Shown here: piece by piece, positions 11,406-21,849 of the stretch | Position numbering within the stretch: the stretch's first letter is position 1 | How the letters are laid out: each line of letters opens with the position of its first letter | DNA from: Pleurotus ostreatus/Saccharomyces cerevisiae fusant | Taxonomy: Eukaryota; Opisthokonta | Direction of reading: 5' to 3' | Assembly: GCA_024196135.1 (NCBI GenBank) | Contig: JAMQCK010000243.1 | Coordinates: 1 to 34,323, forward strand | DNA: 34,323 nt | Program-made: the position numbers and the translations under genes | The notes under the pieces: generated by a model | Seen by the model: only the letters and a program-made list of their open reading frames with translations | Databases searched by the model: none | Told to the model about the DNA's origin: nothing

Positions 11406-13062
11406 TCACTTGCTTGCAATGCCCAGACAGTCGCATGAACGTCTATGCTGATCCTCCATCGCGTGCGCCGCCTGCAGAATTGGAAGGCACCTCTCCACGA
11501 CTTCCCACAATCCCACATCGTAGTGTGAAGCAGGGTACCGAAGTGCTTTCAGGTGGGGGAAGACCATCGACAGGAAGATGGTTACCTCTGTCACCTTGTC
11601 CTTCTCCAGGGAGGCCTCCCGTATATACAGGAAAGTGAGTGGATGGTTGCGCGCCCGCATATGAAAGACGTCCGGCGTCATTGGTGGGGACGTGACGGCT
11701 GTGAAATTGATCGACAATTCCTGCAAGTCCGGGCAGCCTCGCGCGTAGCTGATGAGAGAGGGGTAAGAGGCCAGGACCGGCTCGCAAGGGTACCCAACGG
11801 CAAAGTCCAGCTTCTGCAACCGCGGCCACCAGCTTGCTATGCGTGCATGGTCATCGTCCGTAAGAAAGGCAGCGTTCATCATCCGGAACGAGACTTCAGT
11901 CAGGTTCCAAAAACCAGACAAGGGTTGGAGATGGTGCAAGCGAAGTTGTGGCTCTTCCGCGCTGGCGTCCGAGCTGTATGGCGGCCTCACTATCACTTTC
12001 CGCAAGTGAGGTGGAGCGCATTTCTCCTGGATCGCGCGCAGTACACTGGCAGAACGGCTGTCAAGCCCGAAGACGCCTTGCAGATCGATGACCTCCATGC
12101 TTTTGGGAGCGTGCCATGACTGCACAATTGCAGTGATCAGGTCCAAGGATATGGACTCGAGCACCATCGTGCGCAATGCAGGGAAGCTCTTCGCAGGGAA
12201 TTGGGGAATCTGCAGGTGGTTGAAGTAGCCGCCTTGATGCACGTGGAGGGAGGAGAGGCTCTCCAGGTGCGACAAGGCGAGAAACGGGTTCGGCTCCCAT
12301 GTCCAGTCGTGCACAGTCAGATGGACACTTTCCAGATGGGGCCATTGACCCAACGTGTCCATGAATGCAGCATGCGCACCGAGGGCATCGCTCCTGCATT
12401 TGCACCAGATCGTGAGACTGTCCACGTTTGGGCAGGTCGCCGTCAGAATCTTTGTGTCCACGGAGCGACAAGTCTTCAGCTCCAACGTGGTAATGCTGGG
12501 CGAGAGTAGGACGCTATAAAAGGGAGTGAGGATTGGAGAGTCGTCCACCAGATAGTCGTGGGGGTAGCAGCATAGCCGTCGCACATTGGGGAGAAGAAGA
12601 GAAGGGGGAGGCTGGTCGACGATGGCCTGTGCGACCGTTGCACGGAACAGGATGCAGCCGTATAACCCGTCTACGTTGTAGAGTTTCTTGACGAATCTTG
12701 ATTTCGCAAGAACGGGGAGCCAATCCTCGCGCCGCAACGGACGAGAGAAGTTCTGCAGAAGTCAGTGCGTGCTGCGAGGAGAACAGTTATAACAGTTATA
12801 TACGTACGAAGTATCTGTGTTCCCTGGAATACTGACTCGTATCATCGTCCTCCAGATGCCATGCGTCTTGAGGCATGAGCCGGAGAAGGGGGTCCAAGCC
12901 AGCGATACTTTCCCAGAGCACCGGAACAACAGCACTGTGCAAGTACGTCGACACCCGTGACAGTCTGGAGATTTCCCCATAGTATAGACATCGGCAGATC
13001 AAGTTTAGAATCTCGGGGAGTTGAAGAGCCTCGTTCTTTGCGCGTCCTTGAATACGTTGGTA
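11406..13062 (-). CDS. F-box domain protein with leucine-rich-type C-terminal region; 5' end unresolved
   Basis: Two exons on the minus strand: an open frame from 13062 to 12808, then 12752-11406, joined in phase 0 across a 55-base GT-AG intron. The N-terminal part reads ALQLPEILNLICRCL, then ISRLSRVSTYLHSAVVPVLW, a clear F-box, which recruits Skp1 in SCF ubiquitin ligases. The rest (about 430 aa) has spaced Leu-rich segments (LESVHL, LESLSSLHV, LRTMVLESISL, LQKLDF) like the substrate-binding region of agaricomycete F-box proteins. The oddity is that no ATG lies in frame before the F-box. A TGA closes the frame at 13065-13063, and the only nearby upstream ATG is stopped after four codons. Either a short upstream exon is missed, initiation is unusual, or the copy has lost its start. 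The coding part shows no frameshift. Confidence 0.8.
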
Positions 13063-13254
13063 TCAGGAGCGATTGTACAGTGATGAGAAGGGTAAACTCA
13101 GTCTGAGGAGGTTTCCAAGTGTTCAGAGGTGAGGCTGAGCTCGGAAGTGATTGTGTAAGTCAGGAAGAGCTCATGCCAACCCGTGGCCTCGGAAACTCTA
13201 GTGCGTGATACAAGCGTGGCCACCACGCAACTCCTCTACTGACACCGCCGTTTG

Positions 13255-13262
13255 TATATATA
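13255..13262 (-). promoter_or_regulatory. TATA box upstream of the F-box gene
   Basis: TATATATA on the minus strand lies about 190 bases before the open F-box frame. It is a strong core-promoter match in the right orientation and suggests the locus is or was transcribed. It does not solve the missing start codon, since the first ATG downstream of it (about 80 bases away) is stopped after four codons. Confidence 0.4.
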
Positions 13263-14104
13263 GCCGAGCTTCAATATAACCTCTTCATCTGGACAGAAGG
13301 ACATCAACAAAAGGAAAAGGACGAAGGCGAATAAAATGAAGTGAACGAGACCTGCGCGTGAGAATTGAAGTGTGGGAACACGGCAGCATAATCAAAATTT
13401 CCATATTGGGCGATTTCCCCCTTGGATCAGACGCTCATGCTATACAAATGCTCTACGTTGGTTGCTGTTCAACCGACACCTTATTCCCTAGATTTCGCCC
13501 TCTATCTCAGCGTACAGAGATTTTCTCTCTGTACCTCCGAGTTGCCAAAGGCAGAGAGTCCTGCAAAGGTCCTGCATGTTAACGAAGGTCTCATCTCGCG
13601 GCGTCGTTCCGCGAAGTTCGGCGATTGAGTGGGCTCCTCCTCCGCTCGTTAGTCTTTGCTGAACAAGTTACCTATGTCGGTCAGGACCGAAGGCACCCGC
13701 TTATTCATTGAAATCGTCTGCCATTCCGCCTAGCGGAAGCCATACAGTGCGGGACAATGAACGGCACGATTATCGGGAATTTCTGGCTGTTACCGAGGGA
13801 CTTTCAAGTCCCGCATACTGTTGATGGTCCCCGAAAACGCTACTCTTTTCTTGCCGCGATCGTGTTCACCTAATGACAGGCACACGCTTCTGTCTTGCGC
13901 ACCCGGAGCCCATCGCTCCGCTCGACGCATGCGCTCGAGTAAAAGGTCTGAGACTTATGCCTCCCTCCGCGCCGAGCCAGGTACGTACTTACGATATTCA
14001 GGCCCATCGACGCACTGCCCGCAAGCTTAACTACCCGACTTGACTCTCCGTCCCGCGAGACGTCTTGCCTTCATGAGGCATCCATCGCCGTCGTCGCCGA
14101 AAGG

Positions 14105-14111
14105 TATATAA
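14105..14111 (+). promoter_or_regulatory. TATA box of the secreted lectin gene
   Basis: TATATAA lies 87 bases before the lectin ATG, followed by a pyrimidine-rich leader. Distance and orientation fit a core promoter. Confidence 0.6.
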
Positions 14112-14197
14112 TCCGACCGATTTTTCCTCACTGCCCAGCCCAGCCAGCTCCTCCAACTCACCGCCCCCTCCCCAGCTTCCTCCAGCTCAGCTCAACC

Positions 14198-15328
14198 ATG
14201 TACTCCGTTGCGCTCCTCGCTTTCCTACCGGCTATCCTCGCCAAGCCTTACCCCCGTCAGGCGACGACGGCGGCGGACGGCACCCTCTACATCCACCCCA
14301 ACGGCAACACCAACTTCTGCCTCGGTACCTACGGTGCTTACAACAGCGCGCCGGTCGACATTTTCGACTGCTCGACCAAGACGGCGGCCACGCCCTCGTG
14401 GTCGCTCGACAGCAGCCGTCGCCGCTTCCAGCTCAACGGCACCAACTTCTGTCTCGATGCCGGCTCCAACAGTGAGCATCTTTTCACCTACCTCCTCCTT
14501 CATTCGCTAACGCACGCACAGTCGGTGACGGTGTGTCTATGAAGCTCTGGCAGTGCTACGACAACCTGCCCCAGCAGCAGTGGTCGTACAACTCCGGCGA
14601 CCAGCACTTCTCCGTCGCCACCGGCGCCGAGTGCCTCGACCTCCGCGACGGCGCGCTCTACAACGGTGGCGCTACGCAGACGTGGCAGTGCAGCAGCCCG
14701 AACCCGAACCAGAAGTGGACGTTGACCGCTGCTCAGTCCGGCACGGGCACCAGCAGCAGCGCGTCTCAGTCTGCGTCGGGCTCCGCCTCCGGCACGGCCT
14801 CGTCCACTTCGCCGTCGCAGACCCCGACCCAGCAGGGTCAGGCCCTTCACCCGAACGGCAACAACGGCAAGTGCCTCGACGTCCAGGGCAATGTCCAGGC
14901 CAACGGTACCCCGGTTGAGATGTATGTTGCTCTTTTTGATTTTTTCGTCCACATTTTCTGACATCTCTTCAGCTACGACTGCAACGGCACCGGCGCTCAG
15001 CAGTGGGTCCTCAACCGCGGCACCACCGCCGTCCGCCTCGCCAACACCAACTTCTGCCTTGACGCTGGCAGCAACAGTGCGTACCTCCATCGCTTGACTC
15101 ATAACATGACGCTGACCACTTCTCGCAGTTGGCAACCAGGTTGGCATGAAGCTCTGGCAGTGCTACTCCGGCCTCGCTCAGCAGACCTGGTACTACACCG
15201 ACGACAACCGCATCGCCGTCCAGGGCTACGGGCAGTGCCTTGACCTCACCGGTGGCCGCCTCGACAACGGCAACATCGTTCAGAGCTGGACGTGCACCGA
15301 CGGCAACACCAACCAGATCTGGACCTAA
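14198..15328 (+). CDS. Secreted protein with two ricin B-type (beta-trefoil) lectin domains
   Basis: Four exons (14198-14471, 14522-14921, 14973-15076, 15129-15328) give 325 aa. A hydrophobic signal peptide (residues 1-15, ending AILA) is followed by KPYPR, a possible propeptide cleavage site. Two homologous domains then follow, about 25-165 and 205-325, joined by a Ser/Thr/Gly-rich linker (about 168-203) of the kind that is O-glycosylated. Each domain carries QxW-type repeat motifs (QQW, QKW, QIW), paired Cys residues and the shared block NFCLDAGSN-IG-MKLWQCY. The fold binds sugars, and here there is no catalytic domain, so a carbohydrate-binding or cell-wall-associated role is inferred. Introns 1 and 3 fall at the same place and phase in the two domains, which shows duplication with the intron inside. 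Intron 2 occurs only in the second domain. The ligand is unknown. Confidence 0.93.
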
Positions 15329-15814
15329 GTCCTAGACGTTCTGTAGAGTCATAGATTTCTCATTGCGGCTGTTATGGACTGTTTTTTTCTCTTCAGGCGC
15401 TCGTAGGACATGGACATTTGTTTCTTGATCGTTGGTTTGTCTGTACGCATCTTGTTGTAACTCATTTGCTGCCATTGTACCAATGCAATTTGTACTCCAA
15501 CCTTTTCGCGCGCCTCTCGTTCGCATGGTCTTCAACAAAAGACAGTAGCATCCTAGTCTATCTGTCGCCTCTTCATCTTTTCACATTCCTCTATTCCTAC
15601 TATTCAAGTGAACACTTTCTATTCGCGTGTGTGAAGTGAATCGTTGTCGCCCGTTTAAGGCGCATGTCCCACGTTCCTCTCCTCTCTCTCTCACATACAC
15701 ACGCACGCATCTCTATTGATTCGTGCGCGATTTCTCGTTCCCCTGACGCTCTCGTCGGGCTTCAACTCAACAAGAAGACACGATAGATTACTTGATATGC
15801 TACAATACAAATAC
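15329..15814. other. Convergent 3' intergenic region
   Basis: It lies between the stops of the lectin gene and the Snu114 gene. It is AT-richer than the coding DNA and holds both 3' UTRs and a short CT/CA tract at 15675-15709. No gene was seen. Confidence 0.5.
15675..15709. repeat. Short CT/CA simple-sequence tract
   Basis: A run of CT dinucleotides is followed by imperfect CA repeats in the convergent 3' region. It is probably an ordinary microsatellite. Confidence 0.6.
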
Positions 15815-18800
15815 TCAACCCAACAAATCCGCATGCCCCGACGCTGACAGCGCCAGCTGTTATGCTCATCAGTAAACATCCCACCGTTCCTCAAACGAGG
15901 CGCACTTACCACAAACTCGTCGTCCAGGTATTTTGACACCGCAATCTGATCGCCCAGACCCTTTCTCCTCCGCGTCTTCAGCACCAAGTCGCGCGCAAGC
16001 GCCTGCCCCGATGCCGGTTCCAGCGGGCGCAGCTTGATGCTCGTATCCGTGGGGTCGCCCGGCACGATCGACCAGTGGTCGAAGATCTGCAAGCAGAACG
16101 CCTGCCCCTGCGTCGCTGTGCGGAGGTCGGTCTCGAAGCCGTTGGCGTCGATGACGGGGATGAGGGCTTTGACGGTGTAGAGGGGTGAGCCGGCTTTGGG
16201 GAGGTCCTGTGTGACGTGGCCACGTCGCCGGGCGAGGACGGTGTAGACGGCGGAGATGCAGTCGGCGGGGGCTTGCACTTCGACGAAGTAGATGGGCTCC
16301 ATGAGGCGAGGGGCAGCCATGAGGAAGGAGGAGTAGCAGACGCGGCGTGCGGTCGGTACGATTTGTCCACCGCCGCGGAAGATGGGTTCGGGTGCAAGGC
16401 TGGCGTCCAATATGCGGAACTTCACGTTGCGCATAGCTGAGTACCAGGTCAGGCGGGGCTTGACTGGCGGAGAATGAAGCGACTCACGTTCGTCACATAA
16501 CGGCCCTTCTCTTGCGCCCCACTGGAAACCCTGCTTGATATGCTCCTTGACGGTACCAAGCATCTTCTTGTCAACCTGAGAGAAAATTGTAAGCCCAAAA
16601 GTCACATCGTCTAACTCGTGGACAAACCTGCGATGGCAGCGTATCATCAAGCAAGATATTCGGGCCGTTATCGTCCGGCCCAAATGCCCATATTGACCGT
16701 GACGCCAGCAAGTCCCATTGGTACTTCTCCTCGAAGAACTTCCCGCGCTCCTTAGCCGACATACGCATGTTGACCCGTCCCCGCTCAATGTCCTCCGCAA
16801 TCCCCCTCTCCAGCGGCTCCGCGATCATCGTTAGCCGGTTCCTATGGCGCGTCAGTTAGTCCCGCGTGCAGTCAACGCGCCCACTCACTTCTTGTTCGGC
16901 GTATCCGCATAGCACTTCAACGCGCTCGTCTCCAACACCGTCTCGCAGAACTTCGTCACCGGGTCCGACACTTTGATCTCGATCTCCGAGAACAACCTCC
17001 TCAAATCGTGCATCACCGAGTCCAAGTACAACTCGCCCGTCCCAATGATCACATGCTCTCCGCTCTCCTCGACCTTCGTCGACAACAGCGGGTAGCTCTT
17101 GTTCACGCTCCGCAGGCCCGCGAGCATCTTCGGCAGCTCGCTCGGCGCGATGGGCTCAATGGCGATCTTCAGCACGCTCTGCGTCATGTGCTTGATGGGG
17201 CGGAACGTGTACAGGTCGTCCTCGTAGTCGGCGGGCGCGATGGTGGCGGACTTGGAGATCGACGCGTCGACGCCGCCGAGGAGGACGAGGTTGCCGGGGC
17301 CGACCTCGTCGGTGGGGATGAAGTAGCGCGCCTCGCTGAGCCAGATGTCCTCGACGACCGCTTTCATCATGTCTTCCTCGTCTTCAGGGGAGTAGCCCGC
17401 GCCGAGGACCTTGACCTGCGTGCCCTTGCGAAGGGTGCCGGAAAGGACGCGGGCGAAGGCGCGGAAGGATTGAGCGTCGGTGGTGTGGTAGAGTTTGGCG
17501 ACCTGGAGCATGAGGGGGGCGGACGGATCAGACTCCTTCATCGACACGGCGAGCTGCGAGGTCTGAGGACCCGTGTAGGTAGCCTCGACCTGCGAAGGCG
17601 GTCAGCAACTCTACTGGCAATACAACTTCCCTGATTCACCTTGTTTCGCGCATTCGCCACCGGACTCGGTATATGCTCGACAATCACGTCCACCAACCCC
17701 GTTGACGGCCCAAAGAACTGATCCAACACCACCTTCAACAACGGGCGCGCGTCCATCTTGTACATGACCGGCTTCAGATGGATGCCCAGTCGCTCGAGCG
17801 TTGCCTTCAGCTCCTCGCCCTCCTCCGTCAGTACGCAGTTGTAGAGCTTGTAGAGCGGCTCAAGAACGAAGTGGACGAAGGAGCGTTGCTGGTCGGGGTC
17901 GGATTGCTTCTTGGAGAACTTGCGCTCCTCCTTGTTGAAGTAGATGTCGCCCCAAAGTCGGTCGGCGAAGGCATTGACGTCGAATTTGCCTATTAAATCT
18001 GATGAGAGTTTGTGGCAACGGAGGAAATGATATAGACTCACCGTAGGTGTCGGCGTACATCTGAGCAAACGAGCGCAGAGTGAAGCACCAGGCCATGTCC
18101 GTGCTTGCAAACGCGACATTGCCGTTCTCGGGGCTGAGTCGGAGCTCGGGGTCCGGGTCGATAGCACTATATTATCTACTGAGACGATGAATGAGTTGCT
18201 CGAGTCTGGCGACGTACCTGATGAAGGTATTGATCTCCTCGATAGTGTGCTTGATCTTGTAGTATGCGTCGGCAGGTGGTAGGCGGAGCTCGAGGATCAG
18301 TCTGTCGACTTTGTTGACCACGAGAGTGATCTTGATGCCTTCCTGTATGGCGTGACGGATGATGTTCTCGGCAGAGACCATGAGCTGTGCAAACGATTAG
18401 CGTGAGTCCTTTGTTCTGTGCAAAGACACTGACCCCTTCGACAACATCCACGACCAAAACGACACCGTCCACCAGGCGCATAGAAGCAGCGACTTCATCC
18501 AAGAAGTTGACGTGGCCGGGCGTATCAATCAAGTGTACCAAATGCGACTTCCCGGCCGTCGTAGACAGTACAAGCGACATGGGGCAAGACTTGATCGAAA
18601 TTTCCCTATCCCGGGAAAGAACATGGGTGTCCGTGTACCTGGTCTGGTCAACATAAGCTTTCGATGCGATTGTTGATTACATGTTGACTGACCGGTTTGT
18701 CCGCATCCCAGGTCATTTTGTGTGTTTCGAACACAAGCATGTCCATGAGCGCGGTCTTCCCGTGGTGGAGGTGGCCCACGACCGCGACGTTCCGTATCAT

Positions 18801-19321
18801 TTCAGGAAAGGCGGTCAAGCTCAGGAGGAAGCTGACAAGACCGCGTCAATGAGAGGGGGGAAGTATGAACTTGCTTGAGCGCACGCTTTGTCAAACCGCG
18901 TCTCCGGCATGTCCTTCTCCTCGACCGTCCATTTGCGCACTTTAATGGGGGCGATGATGGGTTCGGTGAGTGGTTGCGTGTCTTCCTCCTGCACGAGCGT
19001 CTCCACGTCCGGCCCGTATACATCAGAAGCGGAGGGGTAGTACTGCTTGTCCTCGTGAAGGACAACAGCATTGTGTGTAGGCTCTGTTCAGCGCATCCAT
19101 AAGCACAAGGTCGCGTCCATTGTTCAACACGCACCGTCGACCTGCATCAATGCGCCGCTGTCGTCCTGATCCATTGCATCGTCCTCGTATCCTTCCAGCG
19201 GTGCAGGGGCCGCAGCAGTTGGCTGCTGCTGCTGCTCCTGCATAACCTCATCCTCGTCGTCCGAGTCGAGGTCGCCGCCAATGTAGTTGCCAAACTCGTC
19301 ATAGTCGTCGAAGGAGGACAT
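15815..19321 (-). CDS. SNU114: U5 snRNP GTPase Snu114 / EFTUD2 (116-kDa component)
   Basis: Twelve exons on the minus strand: 19321-19135, 19083-18885, 18831-18693, 18643-18434, 18384-18218, 18166-18042, 17989-17640, 17589-16889, 16841-16628, 16575-16488, 16436-15910 and 15856-15815. They join to 982 aa, close to the usual length of about 970. This EF-2-like GTPase of the U5 and U4/U6.U5 snRNPs controls Brr2-dependent unwinding when the spliceosome is activated and disassembled. The acidic N-terminal domain (1-60, with a Gln run) is present, then [20 protein letters not shown]. The G domain has GHLHHGKT (148-155), DTPGHVNF (215-222) and NKVD (269-272). The later EF-2-like domains include [40 protein letters not shown] and RRGHVTQD. 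It ends [11 protein letters not shown] on a 42-base last exon. All 11 introns are GT-AG, 47-53 bases. It shares a short promoter with prefoldin 1. Confidence 0.97.
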
Positions 19322-19486
19322 GTTGGCGTTCGTCTACAGTAATTGGGAAGAAGGGGGACGCGAGATGAGGGGAAGACGAGAAAGCGTGTGGGGGACCGAG
19401 GAGAGGGGCAAACGCAGGACGCGTGCAAACTTTGACGCGCTTGCTGTCCTCGGCAAACGCCGACCGAGCGCGTCGATCCGACCACC
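19322..19486. promoter_or_regulatory. Compact bidirectional promoter between SNU114 and prefoldin subunit 1
   Basis: Only 165 bases separate the two divergent start codons. The stretch is GC-rich, has no clear TATA box and must hold both 5' UTRs and both core promoters. Shared control of the two housekeeping genes is inferred from spacing alone. Confidence 0.6.
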
Positions 19487-20000
19487 ATGACCACCTTGCC
19501 AGATGAGACGCTGAGGAAGGTGGGGGAGGCCAAGTAACCAATCGGATAGTGCTAATGTGCTGTATAGATCCTCAACCAAATACAGCAGACGGCTGTCAGC
19601 TCACAGCGCGCCTACAATTTCGCCCAGCAGCAGATGGCGGCGAAGCAGCGCGAGCGGCGGATCGTGCAGCTCACGATCGACGAACTCAGCCAATTAGACA
19701 ATGACACAAAGATGTACAAGGGTGTGGGGAAGATGTGCGTCTGCTTGCTCTGTCCTTTGCATCCCAAATGACCTAATCGCAGGTTCCTCATGACGCCGAG
19801 GAAAGAGATGGAGTCTGAGCTGAAGGCGCAGGAGAAGGAGCTGGGGGACGACCTTAACAACCTCGCGAAGAAGTCCAAATTCCTCGAGAAGCAGTTCAAT
19901 GATGCATCCGGTCAATTAAGAGATATCGTGCGTGTGCTGGTGTTCCTCTACGATTAGTACTTACTTCCGCCCTCAGTTCAATAGCGCACCAAAGCAATAG
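19487..20000 (+). CDS. PFD1: Prefoldin subunit 1 (beta-type)
   Basis: Four exons (19487-19519, 19568-19734, 19783-19927, 19977-20000) give 122 aa, the typical length of this subunit. Prefoldin is a cytosolic heterohexamer that captures unfolded actin and tubulin and passes them to the CCT/TRiC chaperonin. The protein has the expected two coiled-coil arms: residues about 5-50 (ETLRKILNQIQQTAVSSQRA onward) and about 75-115. Between them lies the beta-hairpin region with the diagnostic block DNDTKMYKGVGKMFLM. The first exon holds 11 codons and the last only 7 plus the stop, so automated models may miss both ends. The first intron uses the donor GTGGGG after LRK. A nearby GTAACC would break the frame, so the first is chosen. 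An upstream ATG was not needed. Confidence 0.93.
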
Positions 20001-20261
20001 TATACCCTGTAGTACCCATACGCCGCCCATCCGTGTATCATATCCCCTTGTCGATCGCATTGACGTCTTCCCTGAGCGCAACCCAGTCATCAGCACCACC
20101 GACTGAAACATCGCTTCCTCATACCAGTTCGTCAAGTTGTTCGCCTTCCTCAAACTGATGTCCATCTGAAGGTGTGGACTTCGTGCGCCGTAGAGCACGA
20201 CATTACTCTCAGGATGGTACCCTTAAAGGGCTCAATAAATTCTAAGATACAGACGTCCATG

Positions 20262-21849
20262 CTATAACGGGTCCTTCCACACATCCCGACCCAAATTATG
20301 GCCACACCCCGGCGCATGCTTCTCCAACGGCGCACTCCCCGCCAAACAAACTACCGGCGCCACCCTATTCTCCAGCGTAAAATCCGACGCATCCGCCTCC
20401 TCCAGTCCATTGAACCCCACCTCCGCCTCATCCTCCTCCATCTCCTCCGCCTCTTCGAAGTTGTGCCGCAGTATTCGGTACCCGAGCGTGGAGGACCGCC
20501 GCATCCGCGCGCGGGCGGCCTCCATTTGCGCGACGCCCTCGTTCCAGCCGAGCTGGAGGTGCTCACGGAAGGTGGCCTGCTTGTCCTCGGGAATGTCGCG
20601 GCCGGGAATCGAGGAGGACGTGGCGATGGAGAGTAACGGCGGCAGCGCAGGTAGGATGCGCACCTTCGGGACGATCCCTCGCAACTCCTTCGGCAGGACA
20701 TGACCCGCGGGCAAGGATAGCTTCCCGTCGTCCTTCTCGCGCAGCGAAATCGTCGCCGTCGCCAGCCCCCTTCGCCCCCTCCGCGCTTTCCTCCCCGACT
20801 CCTTGCGCGGCTGGTCCGGGATGTCATACTTCTCGTACACCCCCTCCCGGCGTGCGACGTCCTCCTCGAGCCATGCCTTCAGCTTCTTCTCCCGCTGCCG
20901 CGCGCGATTCACACCCACCGTCGCGCACTGCTTCCCGAACTCAAACCAGTCAGACTCGTGCATCTCCGCGCGCACTATAGCGCAAGCATCGAGTATGAGG
21001 TGCTTTAGGCGCGTAAACCGCGTAAGAACCAATCCCACATCGGCTTCCAGAACATTGCAAGTGCTCAAATCGAGGAGCTCGAGCGACGGGAGGGCGTGCA
21101 CAGACGAGGTAAGGGAGCGCGCGACCTGGCGGCCGGGGATGCGCAGGCGGAATGAGGAGACGGTGGAGAGGTAGTCGGACTTGGCGAGCGCGGACAGGTG
21201 GGGGTCAAGTCGGAAGAAGACGAGCGGTTGGGCGAACTTCTGCTTTCGCTGGATGTCGGGCGCCATGGGATCCTGCACGATCGAGAGGGCGGGGAGGTTG
21301 CCCGGGGTCCATTTGGAGAGCTGGAGGAGGGCGGAGTCGAAGTAGGCGCCCTTGAGGAACTGATAGTAGTTTGCCTTCTGGACGCTGGGGGAACGTCAGT
21401 GGAAAGCTATGGTGTGAATTACTGTTTACGCACTAGGGTCTGAACCGAATCGAGAGGTATTCGAGAAGCGGAAGCTCATTGTGGAAGACCTCCTCGAGCT
21501 CCTCCGGGTTGAAGCTTGTCGGTCCGATATACAGAATGAGCGACAGAAGGTTGGGAAGCAGGCGGATGAGATTAATGACCGCGATCCCATCTATCGACCA
21601 CGACGTGAGATACAGCGTGCGTGCCGACTTCCCCAGCTCTGGATCCTTGCGTAGTCGTAGATACAGCTGCGTCGCCTGGTCTGGGCGCTTCAGGCGTATG
21701 TGCTTAAACATCAGGTCCTCCGGGATAGAAACGAGCGGATCGGCGATCTTGAGGGTGTACACGGCGTGCTGGAGGTCGTCATCGGGTGTGTAGGAGATGA
21801 TGTGCTCGATGAGCTCAGGGGGAAGGTCATGCAGACCCGCATACTGCAT
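20262..21849 (-). CDS. F-box domain protein, agaricomycete type
   Basis: Two exons on the minus strand, 21849-21434 and 21384-20262, join in frame across a 49-base intron to 512 aa. The N-terminus reads MQYAGLHDLPPELIEHIISY, a clear F-box core (LPPELIEHI), so the protein probably links Skp1/cullin to an unknown target. Residues about 80-270 contain Leu-rich segments (LLPNLLSLILYI, LPLLEYLSIRF, LPSLELLDLSTC, FTRLKHLILDAC) consistent with irregular leucine-rich repeats. A charged region (about 290-350) includes a basic RKARRGRR cluster. The C-terminus ends in a Cys/His-containing tail, CGHNLGRDVW. The ATG at 21849 is chosen because the F-box begins eight residues later and upstream codons look non-coding. 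It converges on prefoldin 1 with 261 bases between the stops. The target and process are unknown. Confidence 0.87.

Larger units (their letters stand above)
13063..14197. other. Divergent intergenic region, about 1.1 kb
   Basis: It lies between the F-box gene (leftward) and the lectin gene (rightward) and holds a TATA box for each. The leader just before the lectin ATG (about 14140-14197) is a CT-rich tract typical of well-expressed basidiomycete genes. A small perfect hairpin (GGGACTT, two bases, AAGTCCC) sits near 13797-13812. No gene is apparent. Confidence 0.5.

Noticed and set aside
13797..13812. Perfect 7-bp stem hairpin (GGGACTT/AAGTCCC)
   Set aside because: Such a short stem is expected by chance, and no terminator or RNA gene context surrounds it.
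14500..15147. 215-codon frame antisense to the lectin gene
   Set aside because: It overlaps the lectin exons and introns, with composition mirroring them, and has no independent support.
17008..17634. 208-codon frame antisense to Snu114
   Set aside because: It is the reverse reading of a conserved exon, Arg/Leu/Val-rich and without similarity.
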